From: Flectobacillus sp. BAB-3569
GTDB lineage: Bacteria; Bacteroidota; Bacteroidia; Cytophagales; Spirosomataceae
Assembly (NCBI RefSeq): GCF_002270355.1
Contig: NZ_NJFZ01000015.1
Span: forward strand, 186,001 to 250,000
Direction: 5' to 3'
DNA length: 64,000 bases
Shown here piece by piece: positions 53,359-62,451 of this stretch. A program made the position numbers and the translations under genes. The first letter of the stretch is position 1. Each line of letters opens with the position of its first letter. The notes below the pieces were generated by a model. That model made no database searches, was not told the origin of the DNA, and saw only the letters and a list, made by a program, of their open reading frames with translations.

Positions 53359-54240
53359 ACCACTTAAATATAATACTGTTTGTTAAATATAGAACCAAGC
53401 CGACAAGGTTATTCTTGGTTTCATAATTCACGATTTATAGCAAGAAAGTTATTTTAATTTTGCCTGCACCCACTAAAAGGCGGTAAAATATTGATTTGGG
53501 GCAGTGGATTTTTTGCAGATAATGAGAGTATCAATTCAATAAAGCAATTTCTGAGAGACAAATTGTAAAAAAAAACGGTTAAATCCTATGTTTTGGAAGG
53601 GATTTTTGCTTAGAAATGAGGGAATGGAAAGATTCCGAACAATAAAATATGGACTGTTCGAGGGAGATTATTATATATTAACGAAGAATTATAGAAATAA
53701 TAGAGGTATTTAGTGCTAAAATTGTACAATAATTTTACATTTTATATTTTTTGTACAATTATAAAATACATTGATAAAGTACAATAATGATAAATATCAT
53801 TTTAAAGAAAATTAATAAATGCTTATTAATCAGAGTTTTGTTAAAAAAAGAAAAGGTTGTTTTGGGGAAAGATTCGAGCGAGTTTCTTTATGTCAAAATA
53901 GTAGATAAACCAATACTCTATTTGCCTGTCTCATCAGGTACGCCTCGTTTGAATTAGGGTGTCTTTCTCGTAGCTTTACCTAGCCAACAACAGTTGTACT
54001 ATCTTGCTTAAATCTATTTTATTTGTCGAAAATTTGTACTTTGTGTCTATTTAGAAGATTTTCTTATCAATATTCTATCTACACAAAAAAAGATTGGTCG
54101 ATGTATAAAATCCGTTGGTCTACAACAAGCGACTAAATACCCTTCTTCGTATTTCTTGCACTAAACAAAAGCACTTCTAGGATAGTCTAAGCATCAAAAA
54201 TCCGAAAAGATATAATTTCATCTTTATCTAAAATAAATTT
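53359..54240. other. 882-nt AT-rich region without a supported gene
   Basis: This is the longest gene-free stretch in the window. A short frame at about 53473-53568 (KGGKILIWGSGFFADNES) reads like the C-terminal end of a protein but has no start, so it may be a remnant. The palindrome TTGTACAA occurs near 53723 and 53754, with a related AGTACAAT near 53778, suggesting a regulator site. The last 200 nt presumably hold the promoter of the TonB-dependent protein, but no clear -33/-7 pair was chosen. Confidence 0.45.
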
Positions 54241-57036
54241 ATGAAAACCTATTTCCGAACCGCTCTACTAATTTTGATTAGTTTTGGAGCTTGGGCACAA
54301 ACGAGTCGACTTACTGGAAAATTTATAGATGCCAAAGGCGAAGCCCTGATTGGTGTAAACGTAGTGTTGACGAATCCCAATGACGCGAAAGATAAGCATT
54401 TTGGCCCTTCTGATGTGAACGGCCGATTTATTATTAGTCGCATTCCCCTAAACACCACATATCAACTTAAAGCAACAATTGTCGGTTACAAAGAACTAAT
54501 CAAAAGTGTTACCATTTCTAAAGAATTTAACAATCTCGGAGATATTGTATTGCAGGAAAGTACTAATGAACTCAATGAAGTTGTGGTAAAAGGAAAGGCT
54601 GCTACGATGGTTCAAAAAGGGGATACTTTACAATATAATGCCAATGCTTTTAAAACAGCTCCAGACGCTAACGCAGATGAACTGATCAAAAAAATGCCAG
54701 GGATTACTGTTGAAAATGGTCAAATTAAAGCGCAAGGCGAAAACGTTGCTCAGGTGCTCGTAGATGGAAAACCTTTTTTTGGCGACGATCCCAACATTGC
54801 TTTGAAAAACTTACCAGCCGAGTTAATTGACAAAATCGAAATCATGGATCGTTTGAGTGACCAATCGCAGTTGACAGGTTTCAATGATGGGAATACCTCT
54901 AAAACAATCAATATCATAACAAACCCCAATAGACGTAACGGTCAGTTTGGTAAAGTGTATGCTGGATTAGGAACAAATGATAACTACACAGCAGGAGGAA
55001 ATATCAACTTGTTTAATGGTGAAAAAAGATGGTCAATCGTTGGGATGAGTAATAATATCAACCAGCAAAATTTTTCAAGTCAAGACCTTCTGGGAATAAG
55101 TAGCAGCGGCGGTGGTGGCGGTGGAAACCGTGGCGGTGGTGGAAACCGTGGCGGTGGCGGTAATTTTGGGGGCTCCTCAGACAACTTTTTGGTAGGGCAA
55201 CAAACGGGTATTAATACCACTAATTCGTTTGGAGTAAACTATACCGATAACTGGGGTAAAAAATTAGCTATAAAAGGAAGTTATTTCTTTAATAATAGCA
55301 ATAATACTAATGCTCAGTCCACCTATCGTACTTATTTTTTGAGTCAGGCTACTAATCAGTATTATGACGAACAATCGAATAGCTCAAGCAACAATTACAA
55401 CCATCGCCTGAATCTTCGTTTGGAATATACTATTGACCCGAAGAATACCATCATTTTTACGCCGAGACTAAACCTCCAAAACAATAACTCGACGAGTGTG
55501 GTCGATGGTTTGACTACAGATGCCAATGGTCAGAAGCTCAACCAGACAGCCAATAATACTACTAACAAGCGTACAGGATATACCTTTAACAATGATATCT
55601 TGTATCGTCATAGTTTTGCCAAACGTGGGCGTTCGGTATCTTTGAATTTGAGTACTGCCTTGAATGATAGAGATGCTAATAGCAATTTAGTATCAAACAA
55701 CCAATATTTTACAAGTAATACAAGCTCAGCTACCAGACAGATTTCTGTAACAGATACTAAGGGATATACTTTGTCCGCTAACCTAGTTTATACTGAGCCT
55801 ATAGGTAAAGGATTGTTGCAAGGTACTTATAACGTGTCGTTCAACAACAATAAGAGCGATAAGGTAACAAACAAATTTAATCCGACATCTAACGAATATT
55901 CGGTGTTAGATTCCCTATTGTCAAACAAATTTGATAATGACTATCTTACGCATCGTGCTGGCTTGGGTTATAATTTACGCATGAAAAGTGGTAACCTAAA
56001 TGTAGGTGCCAACTATCAATCAGCTGAGCTTTCGGGACAACAATTGTTTCCGAGAACGACACAAGTAGAAACTAGTTTCCAAAACGTTTTGCCTTATTTA
56101 CAATTTGATTATCGATTTGCACAAGATAGTCGTATCCGTTTCAACTATCGTACATCTACTAATGCACCAAGTATCACGCAGTTACAAAATGTATTGGACA
56201 ATACCAATCCTCTATTTTTGACAAGCGGTAACCCAAATTTGGCACAAGAATATAGTCATAACTTAAACGCTCGTTTTACCTACAATATACCAGCAAAGGC
56301 CTTGACATTTATGTTATTGGGTAACTTTGGATACACAAAAAATCCTATTGGAAATGAGGTGATTATTGCTCAACAAGACATGGTTATTGACAGGGGTGTA
56401 ACCTTGAGAAAAGGGGCTCAGTTGACTCGTCCGATCAACTTTGATAATTCATTGAATATGCGTTCGTTTATGGTGATTGGTTTCCCTTTGTCATTTATCA
56501 AAACCAATGTCAACTTGACGTCTAGCTACAACTACTCGAAACTGCCAGGCAAAATCAACGATCAGTTGAATAATAGCAATCAGTATAATTTCAACCAAGG
56601 CATCACATTTGCAAGTAATATTAGTACCAATATCGACTTTAACTTGACCTATAATTTGGGCTACAATCAAGTAGATAATACTTTGCAGCCGCAGTTGAAT
56701 ACCAAATATTATGTTCATAATGCTACAGGTCGTTTGAATTTAATCTTTGGCAAGGGCTTTGTATTCCAAACAGATTTGAGCTACTACAGATATAATGGTT
56801 TATCTGATTCGTTTAATCAGCAGTTTATTTTATGGAATATGTCTGCAGGTAAGAAGTTCTTGAAAAGCCAACGTGCCGAAGCCAAAATTACGGTATTTGA
56901 TGTGTTGAAGCGTAACAATAGCATTACTCGTACTGTAACAGATACTTATATTGCAGATGTTCGCTCAAATGTTTTGACCCAGTATTTTATGCTTACTTTC
57001 ACTTACAATATTCGTAATTTCAAAGGGAATAGCTAG
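54241..57036 (+). CDS. TonB-dependent outer-membrane beta-barrel protein
   Basis: The protein has 931 residues. A signal peptide (ending GAWAQ) leads to a carboxypeptidase-regulatory-like domain (TGKFIDAKGEALIGVNVVL), a plug domain (ADELIKKMPGITVENGQI; VLVDGKPFFGDDPNIALKNLPAELIDKIE) and an outer-membrane barrel of the OMP_b-brl_3 type. A glycine-rich insertion at about 288-310 (repeats of GGGGNR) sits in a probable loop. No SusD partner is adjacent. The transported substrate is unknown; similar proteins handle siderophores, oligosaccharides or peptides. Confidence 0.9.
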   Translation: MKTYFRTALLILISFGAWAQTSRLTGKFIDAKGEALIGVNVVLTNPNDAKDKHFGPSDVNGRFIISRIPLNTTYQLKATIVGYKELIKSVTISKEFNNLGDIVLQESTNELNEVVVKGKAATMVQKGDTLQYNANAFKTAPDANADELIKKMPGITVENGQIKAQGENVAQVLVDGKPFFGDDPNIALKNLPAELIDKIEIMDRLSDQSQLTGFNDGNTSKTINIITNPNRRNGQFGKVYAGLGTNDNYTAGGNINLFNGEKRWSIVGMSNNINQQNFSSQDLLGISSSGGGGGGNRGGGGNRGGGGNFGGSSDNFLVGQQTGINTTNSFGVNYTDNWGKKLAIKGSYFFNNSNNTNAQSTYRTYFLSQATNQYYDEQSNSSSNNYNHRLNLRLEYTIDPKNTIIFTPRLNLQNNNSTSVVDGLTTDANGQKLNQTANNTTNKRTGYTFNNDILYRHSFAKRGRSVSLNLSTALNDRDANSNLVSNNQYFTSNTSSATRQISVTDTKGYTLSANLVYTEPIGKGLLQGTYNVSFNNNKSDKVTNKFNPTSNEYSVLDSLLSNKFDNDYLTHRAGLGYNLRMKSGNLNVGANYQSAELSGQQLFPRTTQVETSFQNVLPYLQFDYRFAQDSRIRFNYRTSTNAPSITQLQNVLDNTNPLFLTSGNPNLAQEYSHNLNARFTYNIPAKALTFMLLGNFGYTKNPIGNEVIIAQQDMVIDRGVTLRKGAQLTRPINFDNSLNMRSFMVIGFPLSFIKTNVNLTSSYNYSKLPGKINDQLNNSNQYNFNQGITFASNISTNIDFNLTYNLGYNQVDNTLQPQLNTKYYVHNATGRLNLIFGKGFVFQTDLSYYRYNGLSDSFNQQFILWNMSAGKKFLKSQRAEAKITVFDVLKRNNSITRTVTDTYIADVRSNVLTQYFMLTFTYNIRNFKGNS

Positions 57037-57340
57037 AGCATAAGTGGCAAAGTGAACAGAGACAAAGGCACAAAGTGTGATTATAGATTGAGCGCATGAG
57101 TAATTATTTTTAATAGGAATTTCACTTGTAGAGACGTAATGCTTGCGTCTCATGCAGAGTCAGCATAGAAGTATCAAAAAAGGCGGTCGAAAAACTAATT
57201 TCGATCGCCTTCTTAGTAAAATTTATAGCAACATCTTAGTTCTCCAATTCGGCTTTTTAAAATGCTAAAATTTGTTAAGATTTTGAGTAGAAAATCAAAG
57301 AATCCAAAATTTCTTAAGCCCAAAGCCCAAAGCCCAAAGC
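57037..57340. repeat. Intergenic region with GTAGAGACG repeat and terminator
   Basis: No gene is seen in these 304 bases. TTGTAGAGACGTAATGC... with GCGTCTCATGCA lies at 57127-57150, related to 11256-11280. A 13-bp stem with one G-U pair (57180-57192 with 57199-57211; AAGGCGGTCGAAA) is followed by TCTTAG. Three CCCAAAG units run together at about 57320-57338, in the same style as the arms of family-A repeats. Confidence 0.6.
57180..57211. terminator. Terminator-like stem after the TonB gene
   Basis: A 13-bp stem with one G-U pair (AAGGCGGTCGAAA with TTTCGATCGCCTT) and a 6-nt loop. The A-run on the left favours termination of minus-strand transcripts, and the weak T-run on the right that of plus-strand transcripts. 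Confidence 0.7.
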
Positions 57341-57982
57341 CTACTTCACATATCCATATTCCAGTGCAAGTTTTAGCAAACTCACCATATTTTTAACATC
57401 GAACTTAGCCAGTAGATTACTTCGATGTGTTTCTACTGTTTTTTCGCTGATACAAAGCGTATTGGCAATAGATTTGGTCGTTTGTCCTTTGGCAATCAGT
57501 TCTAAAATCTCTTTTTCCCTCCTTGTAAATTTTAATTCATGTAGATTTCGTTCTTGATTTTTTTGACGGCTCAAGCCATTCATGATGATTTCTGTTACCG
57601 CAGCACTTTGGTAGTTTTTCCCCTCACTAACAGCTCTGATAGCCTGTAAAAACTCCTCTCGTCCAGTGTTTTTTAATAGATACCCTGTAGCTCCATTTTT
57701 CAACATTTTCGTAATAAAACTTTCCTCTTGGTACATCGAAACGGCTATTACTTTGGCTAAAGGATACTGTTCGGTAATACTTTTGCATATATCCAGTCCA
57801 CTTTCATTGCCCAAATTTATATCGAGTAATACCACGACATTTTCGGTAGGATTCATTATTTCAAAAAGCTCTTTGGCTGATTGACACTGTCCCACGACGC
57901 TTATGTCTGACTCTAATCCAAGGATATGTGCGAGCCCTTCAGTAAAAATTTTGTGGTCATCTACGATTATTACACGAATCAT
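57341..57982 (-). CDS. NarL/FixJ-type response regulator
   Basis: I take the ATG at 57982 (MIRVIIVDDHKIF) rather than a TTG five codons upstream. The receiver has DDH and the phospho-acceptor Asp54 (VVLLDINLGNESG), with switch residues in AVSMY and LLKNTG. The C-terminal LuxR helix-turn-helix reads FTRREKEILELIAKGQTTKSIANTL (TRREKEILELIAKGQ) and ISEKTVETHRSNLLAKF. Its partner is the kinase encoded divergently, with only 28 nt between start codons. Confidence 0.94.
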   Translation of the reverse strand: MIRVIIVDDHKIFTEGLAHILGLESDISVVGQCQSAKELFEIMNPTENVVVLLDINLGNESGLDICKSITEQYPLAKVIAVSMYQEESFITKMLKNGATGYLLKNTGREEFLQAIRAVSEGKNYQSAAVTEIIMNGLSRQKNQERNLHELKFTRREKEILELIAKGQTTKSIANTLCISEKTVETHRSNLLAKFDVKNMVSLLKLALEYGYVK

Positions 57983-58010
57983 CTGTTTTTTTGTCAAAAA
58001 TCTATTGGTT

Positions 58011-59729
58011 ATGAAAAGCTATTTACGATATATACTTTTGGCGCTGAGCATATTGGTCTTAAATCATCTCAGCGCTCAGCCATTGCCCCGTCCTGATTCG
58101 CTCTACGAAAAGTCTACTTTGGAGCGATACATGAAGGAATTTTATGAAAAAAATAATATCAAAGGTTTAGCCATGACGTATTTGGCTAAAGCCAAAAGTC
58201 AAGAGCGATGGAATTTGCCCGACGAATCTCCCATTGAGAGTTATCGCAAAAGTATGGATTATTTCCGAGTCTTGGGTGATTCACTTCATTACTATGAGGT
58301 AAAAGGCTCGTTGGGAACTTACTTTATGGATCGCCCTATTTTTGCCAGTTATGCTAATGAATATCTGTCGAGTGCGGTTCAATATTTTCGTAAAATCCAT
58401 CGACCAGATATGGAAATCGGGCATTTGATTAACCTTGCTAATTTGGCTATTCGTCAGAAAGAAATGCAAAAGGCAAAACAATATCTTGTCCGTGCCGATG
58501 AGTTACCGCAATCCGCTATTTCAAAAGGAAGAAATGCTGCTGCTTGGGCAGATTGGTATCGGAGAAATGGCTTTTACCAAGAAGCTATTCAAAAGGCACA
58601 TTCGAGTTTATCTATAGCCCAAAATATTAAAGTCGCTTGGCTAGAGGCCGTGTCCTATTTCTACTTGGGGGCTTCGTATCGTAAGGTGGGTCAAAATGAG
58701 GAGGCAATTCAATCATTGAATTTGGCACAAACGATTACCGAAAAGTATTTTAGTATGCTTTTGCTTCGCAAGGCGATTTATGAAGAATTGGGTTTGGTTT
58801 ATGAGACAAAAAGGCAGTATAACAAGGCTTTTCAATACACTTCTTTGGCGTATCAGACTTTTCAATTACTCGAAAGTTCGAAGTTAGAAGTGGAGGTTCG
58901 ACAATATCGTGAGTATCAATTATTAGAAGAGCAGCAGGAGAAAATTTCAAAAATTGCTCTCGAAAAGCGCGTGGCAGAAGCGGAATTGGTTTCCTTAAAA
59001 GCTACAGAGCGGATTTATCTTCTGACTATATTAGTAGCCTTTTTGTTGCTTGTCATACTTTTGTATGCCTATTTCTCGAAACAAAAAGTTGCCAAACTAC
59101 AAGCTGATAGAGTATTCAAAACCGCACAAATAGATACCTTGCAAGCATTGATTAATGGACAAGAGCAAGAGCGACTTCGGATTTCTCAGGATTTACACGA
59201 TGGGGTAGGGACCTTGCTATCGAGAATCAAAATGATGATGGATGCACCTTTTTGGAACAATGTTCAGCTACAACATTTACTAGATGATGCTTGTAAAGAA
59301 GTACGAAATATCTCAGGAAATTTACAACCATCAAGCCTTCAAAATTTTGGATTGATTGCCGCTATTGAAGATTTGGTAAGCAAAAACCATTCAGAAGAGA
59401 CTGAAATCATATTTCAGGTTTATGGACAATGTTTTGATTTTGGCAAAGAAAAAACCTTGATGATTTACCGAATTGTACAGGAGTTATTGGCAAATGCCTT
59501 GAAATATGCTGAAGCTACGGAGGTGCTTATTCAGATAAGTTTTCAAGAAAATCATATCCATTTGACAGTCGAGGATAACGGTAAGGGCTTTGAAACAAGC
59601 ATTGCACAACATTCTGTGAGAGGATGGCAAAATATTCGTTCAAGATTAGACTATTTACAAGGAACCCTATCTATTGAAAGTGATCGACAGTTTGGTACTT
59701 CGATAAATATAGAAGTGGAAGGAAAATAA
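58011..59729 (+). CDS. NarX-like sensor histidine kinase with TPR sensor region
   Basis: I take the ATG at 58011, which gives a signal segment (MKSYLRYILLALSILVLNHLS) at the very N-terminus. About 270 residues of TPR-like helices follow (for example GRNAAAWADWYRRNGFYQEAI), then a coiled-coil and a single membrane helix (about 338-360). The HisKA_3 core has the acceptor His in RISQDLHDGVGTLLSRIKM and an HATPase with VQELLANALKYAEA and VEDNGKGFE. Such TPR-kinases are common in Bacteroidota and signal to LuxR-type regulators. The expected partner is the divergent gene at 57341-57982. Confidence 0.93.
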   Translation: MKSYLRYILLALSILVLNHLSAQPLPRPDSLYEKSTLERYMKEFYEKNNIKGLAMTYLAKAKSQERWNLPDESPIESYRKSMDYFRVLGDSLHYYEVKGSLGTYFMDRPIFASYANEYLSSAVQYFRKIHRPDMEIGHLINLANLAIRQKEMQKAKQYLVRADELPQSAISKGRNAAAWADWYRRNGFYQEAIQKAHSSLSIAQNIKVAWLEAVSYFYLGASYRKVGQNEEAIQSLNLAQTITEKYFSMLLLRKAIYEELGLVYETKRQYNKAFQYTSLAYQTFQLLESSKLEVEVRQYREYQLLEEQQEKISKIALEKRVAEAELVSLKATERIYLLTILVAFLLLVILLYAYFSKQKVAKLQADRVFKTAQIDTLQALINGQEQERLRISQDLHDGVGTLLSRIKMMMDAPFWNNVQLQHLLDDACKEVRNISGNLQPSSLQNFGLIAAIEDLVSKNHSEETEIIFQVYGQCFDFGKEKTLMIYRIVQELLANALKYAEATEVLIQISFQENHIHLTVEDNGKGFETSIAQHSVRGWQNIRSRLDYLQGTLSIESDRQFGTSINIEVEGK

Positions 59730-59762
59730 TAATAGCTTATCATAATTTTCGAAGCTTTTCAG

Positions 59763-59795
59763 CAAAACTCAGGGTTTTCCCTGAGTTTTGTTTTT
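59763..59795 (+). terminator. Intrinsic terminator after the kinase gene
   Basis: A perfect 12-bp stem (CAAAACTCAGGG with CCCTGAGTTTTG) with a 4-nt loop is followed by TTTTT, 33 nt after the stop. The remaining bases to 59992 show nothing else that I can name. Confidence 0.93.
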
Positions 59796-60010
59796 AGGGA
59801 TTAACCCTGAATGATATAAGATAAAAAAAATAGAATTTTGTATTAAATAAAGACTACTAAAGTCTACACAACAAGTTGTATCCAAAAAACACATAAATAT
59901 AGATTGAAAATTGAATTGGGAGCTGTATTTTACTTTTGGGCATAGCTCATATAACTATGCCTAAAGTAAAATCTCCTATCCGCTATTAGTCAATGGATTA
60001 CAGAAAAGAT

Positions 60011-62398
60011 ATGCATAGATTTACAAAAAGAGTTTTGGTTCTTATATCACTACTTTCGTCTGTAACGACGACATTTGGACAAAGTGGTCCAGCTTTACAA
60101 AATGAACCATTTGATTTAAGCCGTGATTTTAGAGATTTTACCAATACCTATTTTTTAGCAGATAGTTTGGCTGGTTTTAACCCTTCTACTGGACAAGGAC
60201 AGTTGAAATGGAGACGAAACCAATACTATCCTCAGCATGCATTTAACAATACGATGGCGGGTATTCACAAAGTGCCTGGAAATGAATTTCCCGGTATTGA
60301 ATATGCTGCCGATCCAGTACTTCCATTTAGTATTGAGTTTGTTTCGCCCAAAACGATTCGCATCAAAGCCCAAACAGGTTATGTAGCACCGTCAACCGAG
60401 CCATCCTTAATGTTGGTCAAAGAACCAAATAAAGATGCTTCGTGGGTGTATACAAAAATCAAAAATGGTCACCAATACAAAAGTGCGTTTGGTACGGTTG
60501 TTATAACTGAAAATCCTTGGGCAATAGAAATTCATGATGCCAACGGAAAACTACTCACTAAAACACGCCATCAGGTAGATGGAAAAACTTCCTTTACGCC
60601 CTCATTACCTTTTTCTTTTGTTCGCCGTGCCGCCGACTATTCAAGAAGTGTAGCGGCAGTATTTACCTTATCGCCTGATGAAAAAATCTTTGGCTGTGGC
60701 GAGTCGTTCACCCGCTTAAACAAATACGGGCAAAAAGTAAACCTTTATACCACAGATCCTAATGGTGTAGAAACCAACGGGATGTATAAGCCTATTCCAT
60801 TTTTTATGAGTAGTCGTGGATACGGAATGTTTATGCATACCTCTTCGCCAATTACTTGTGATTTTGGGGCAACATTTGGGGCTTCCAACGCTTTATTAAT
60901 TGGGGATGAAAGCTTGGATTTGTTTGTCTTTTTGGGTGAACCCAAAGATATTTTGGACGAATACACCAACATTACAGGCAAAGCTTCTATGCCACCATTA
61001 TGGTCGTTTGGCTTGTGGATGAGCCGTATTTCGTATTTTTCAGAGCAAGATGGCCGCACGGTTGCTAAGCAGTTGAGAGATTATAAAATCCCTTCAGATG
61101 TGATTCATTTTGATACAGGCTGGTTCGAAACAGACTGGCGTTGTGATTATGAGTTTTCGAAAAATCGTTTTCAAGACCCAGTCAAAATGATTGCCGATTT
61201 GAAAGAACAAGGATTCAGAACCTGTTTGTGGCAGTTGCCTTATTTTGTTCCGAAAAATGAGTTGTTTTCTGAGATTGTTTCTAAAGGCTTAAGTGTCAAA
61301 AATGCCAAAGGAAATCTCCCTTACGAGGATGCGGTACTAGATTTTACCAATAAAAATACGATTGAATGGTATCAGAATAAAGTTGGTAATCTACTAAAAA
61401 TGGGTGTGTCGGTCATAAAAGTTGATTTTGGTGAGGCGGCGCCGTTGAATGGGATTTATTCAAATGGTCGTACAGGTTTCTATGAGCATAATTTGTATCC
61501 TTTGCGATATAACAAAACGGTAGCAGATATTACCAAGCAAATTACTGGCGACAATATCATTTGGGCTCGTAGTACTTGGGCTGGTAGTCAGCGTTATCCA
61601 TTACACTGGGGTGGCGACGCCGAGGCTTCAGATATGGGTATGGAAGCTCAGTTGAGAGGAGGCTTGTCTATAGGTCTGTCGGGTTTTAGTTTTTGGAGTC
61701 ATGATGCTGGTGGGTTTGCTGCCCAAACACCAGAGGATTTGTATCGCAGATGGGCTCCTTTTGGCTTATTTACTTCACATTCTCGTTGTCATGGTCAACC
61801 GCCGAAAGAGCCTTGGGCGTACAGCGAAAAGTTTTTGAATACTTTCAGAAAAGTAGTAGAAACGAAGTACAAATTGATGCCATATATCTATGCTCAAGCA
61901 AAAGTAGCTTCCGAAAAAGGATTGCCCATGATGCGTGCGCTTTTTATAGAGTTTCCTGAAGATCCGGGAGCATGGCAAATTGAAAATGAATATCTTTTGG
62001 GACAAGATTTATTGGTAGCTCCAATTTTTGAAACGGGTTCAAATGAAAGAAATGTATATTTGCCAAAAGGCAAATGGATTGATTTTCAGACCCATAAAGT
62101 ATATGAAGGTGGGTGGCATAAAATTGCTGGAGGTGAATTTTCAATTGTTGTACTAGTAAGAGAAGGTACAGTATTGCCTCAAGTAAAATTAGCACAGTCG
62201 ACTGCACAAATCGACTGGTCACAAATTGAATTAGTCAGCTATGCCATTAATGGAACGGCTAAAGGTAAAGTTTATTTGCCAAATGATAGCCAATGGCAAG
62301 AAGTCAGTGTTTCGACAAAAGGGAAGAAAACTCAATTACTCAAAGATCCTTACAATCAAAAAGTGAAATGGAATTGTGTGAGTTTTCTTGAAAGATAA
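60011..62398 (+). CDS. Glycoside hydrolase family 31 (alpha-xylosidase-like)
   Basis: The start at 60011 (MHRFTKRVLVLISLLSSVTTTFGQ) gives a clean signal peptide; an ATG six codons upstream is possible. This GH31 enzyme of about 795 residues has the N-terminal beta-domain, then the barrel with SFGLWMSRISYFSEQDGR, the nucleophile in VIKVDFGEAAP (about 470) and the acid/base region HWGGDAEASDMGM. The KxDFGE pattern is typical of alpha-xylosidases (YicI-like) rather than alpha-glucosidases. It is probably periplasmic. The GH9 gene 53 nt downstream supports action on xyloglucan oligosaccharides, but linkage specificity is inferred. Confidence 0.88.
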   Translation: MHRFTKRVLVLISLLSSVTTTFGQSGPALQNEPFDLSRDFRDFTNTYFLADSLAGFNPSTGQGQLKWRRNQYYPQHAFNNTMAGIHKVPGNEFPGIEYAADPVLPFSIEFVSPKTIRIKAQTGYVAPSTEPSLMLVKEPNKDASWVYTKIKNGHQYKSAFGTVVITENPWAIEIHDANGKLLTKTRHQVDGKTSFTPSLPFSFVRRAADYSRSVAAVFTLSPDEKIFGCGESFTRLNKYGQKVNLYTTDPNGVETNGMYKPIPFFMSSRGYGMFMHTSSPITCDFGATFGASNALLIGDESLDLFVFLGEPKDILDEYTNITGKASMPPLWSFGLWMSRISYFSEQDGRTVAKQLRDYKIPSDVIHFDTGWFETDWRCDYEFSKNRFQDPVKMIADLKEQGFRTCLWQLPYFVPKNELFSEIVSKGLSVKNAKGNLPYEDAVLDFTNKNTIEWYQNKVGNLLKMGVSVIKVDFGEAAPLNGIYSNGRTGFYEHNLYPLRYNKTVADITKQITGDNIIWARSTWAGSQRYPLHWGGDAEASDMGMEAQLRGGLSIGLSGFSFWSHDAGGFAAQTPEDLYRRWAPFGLFTSHSRCHGQPPKEPWAYSEKFLNTFRKVVETKYKLMPYIYAQAKVASEKGLPMMRALFIEFPEDPGAWQIENEYLLGQDLLVAPIFETGSNERNVYLPKGKWIDFQTHKVYEGGWHKIAGGEFSIVVLVREGTVLPQVKLAQSTAQIDWSQIELVSYAINGTAKGKVYLPNDSQWQEVSVSTKGKKTQLLKDPYNQKVKWNCVSFLER

Positions 62399-62451
62399 TA
62401 CTATTTAATTCTTCGGTCGTTAGCGACTATTTATCCAATTTATTTAATACT

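Noticed and set aside
55105-55175. Gly-rich run in the TonB-dependent protein as a possible assembly artefact
   Set aside because: The frame stays open across it and Gly/Asn/Arg runs are common in loops of such barrels.
57318-57340. Start of a tandem-repeat or CRISPR-like array from three CCCAAAG units
   Set aside because: Only three 7-nt units without spacers, running to the end of the response regulator gene; no array.
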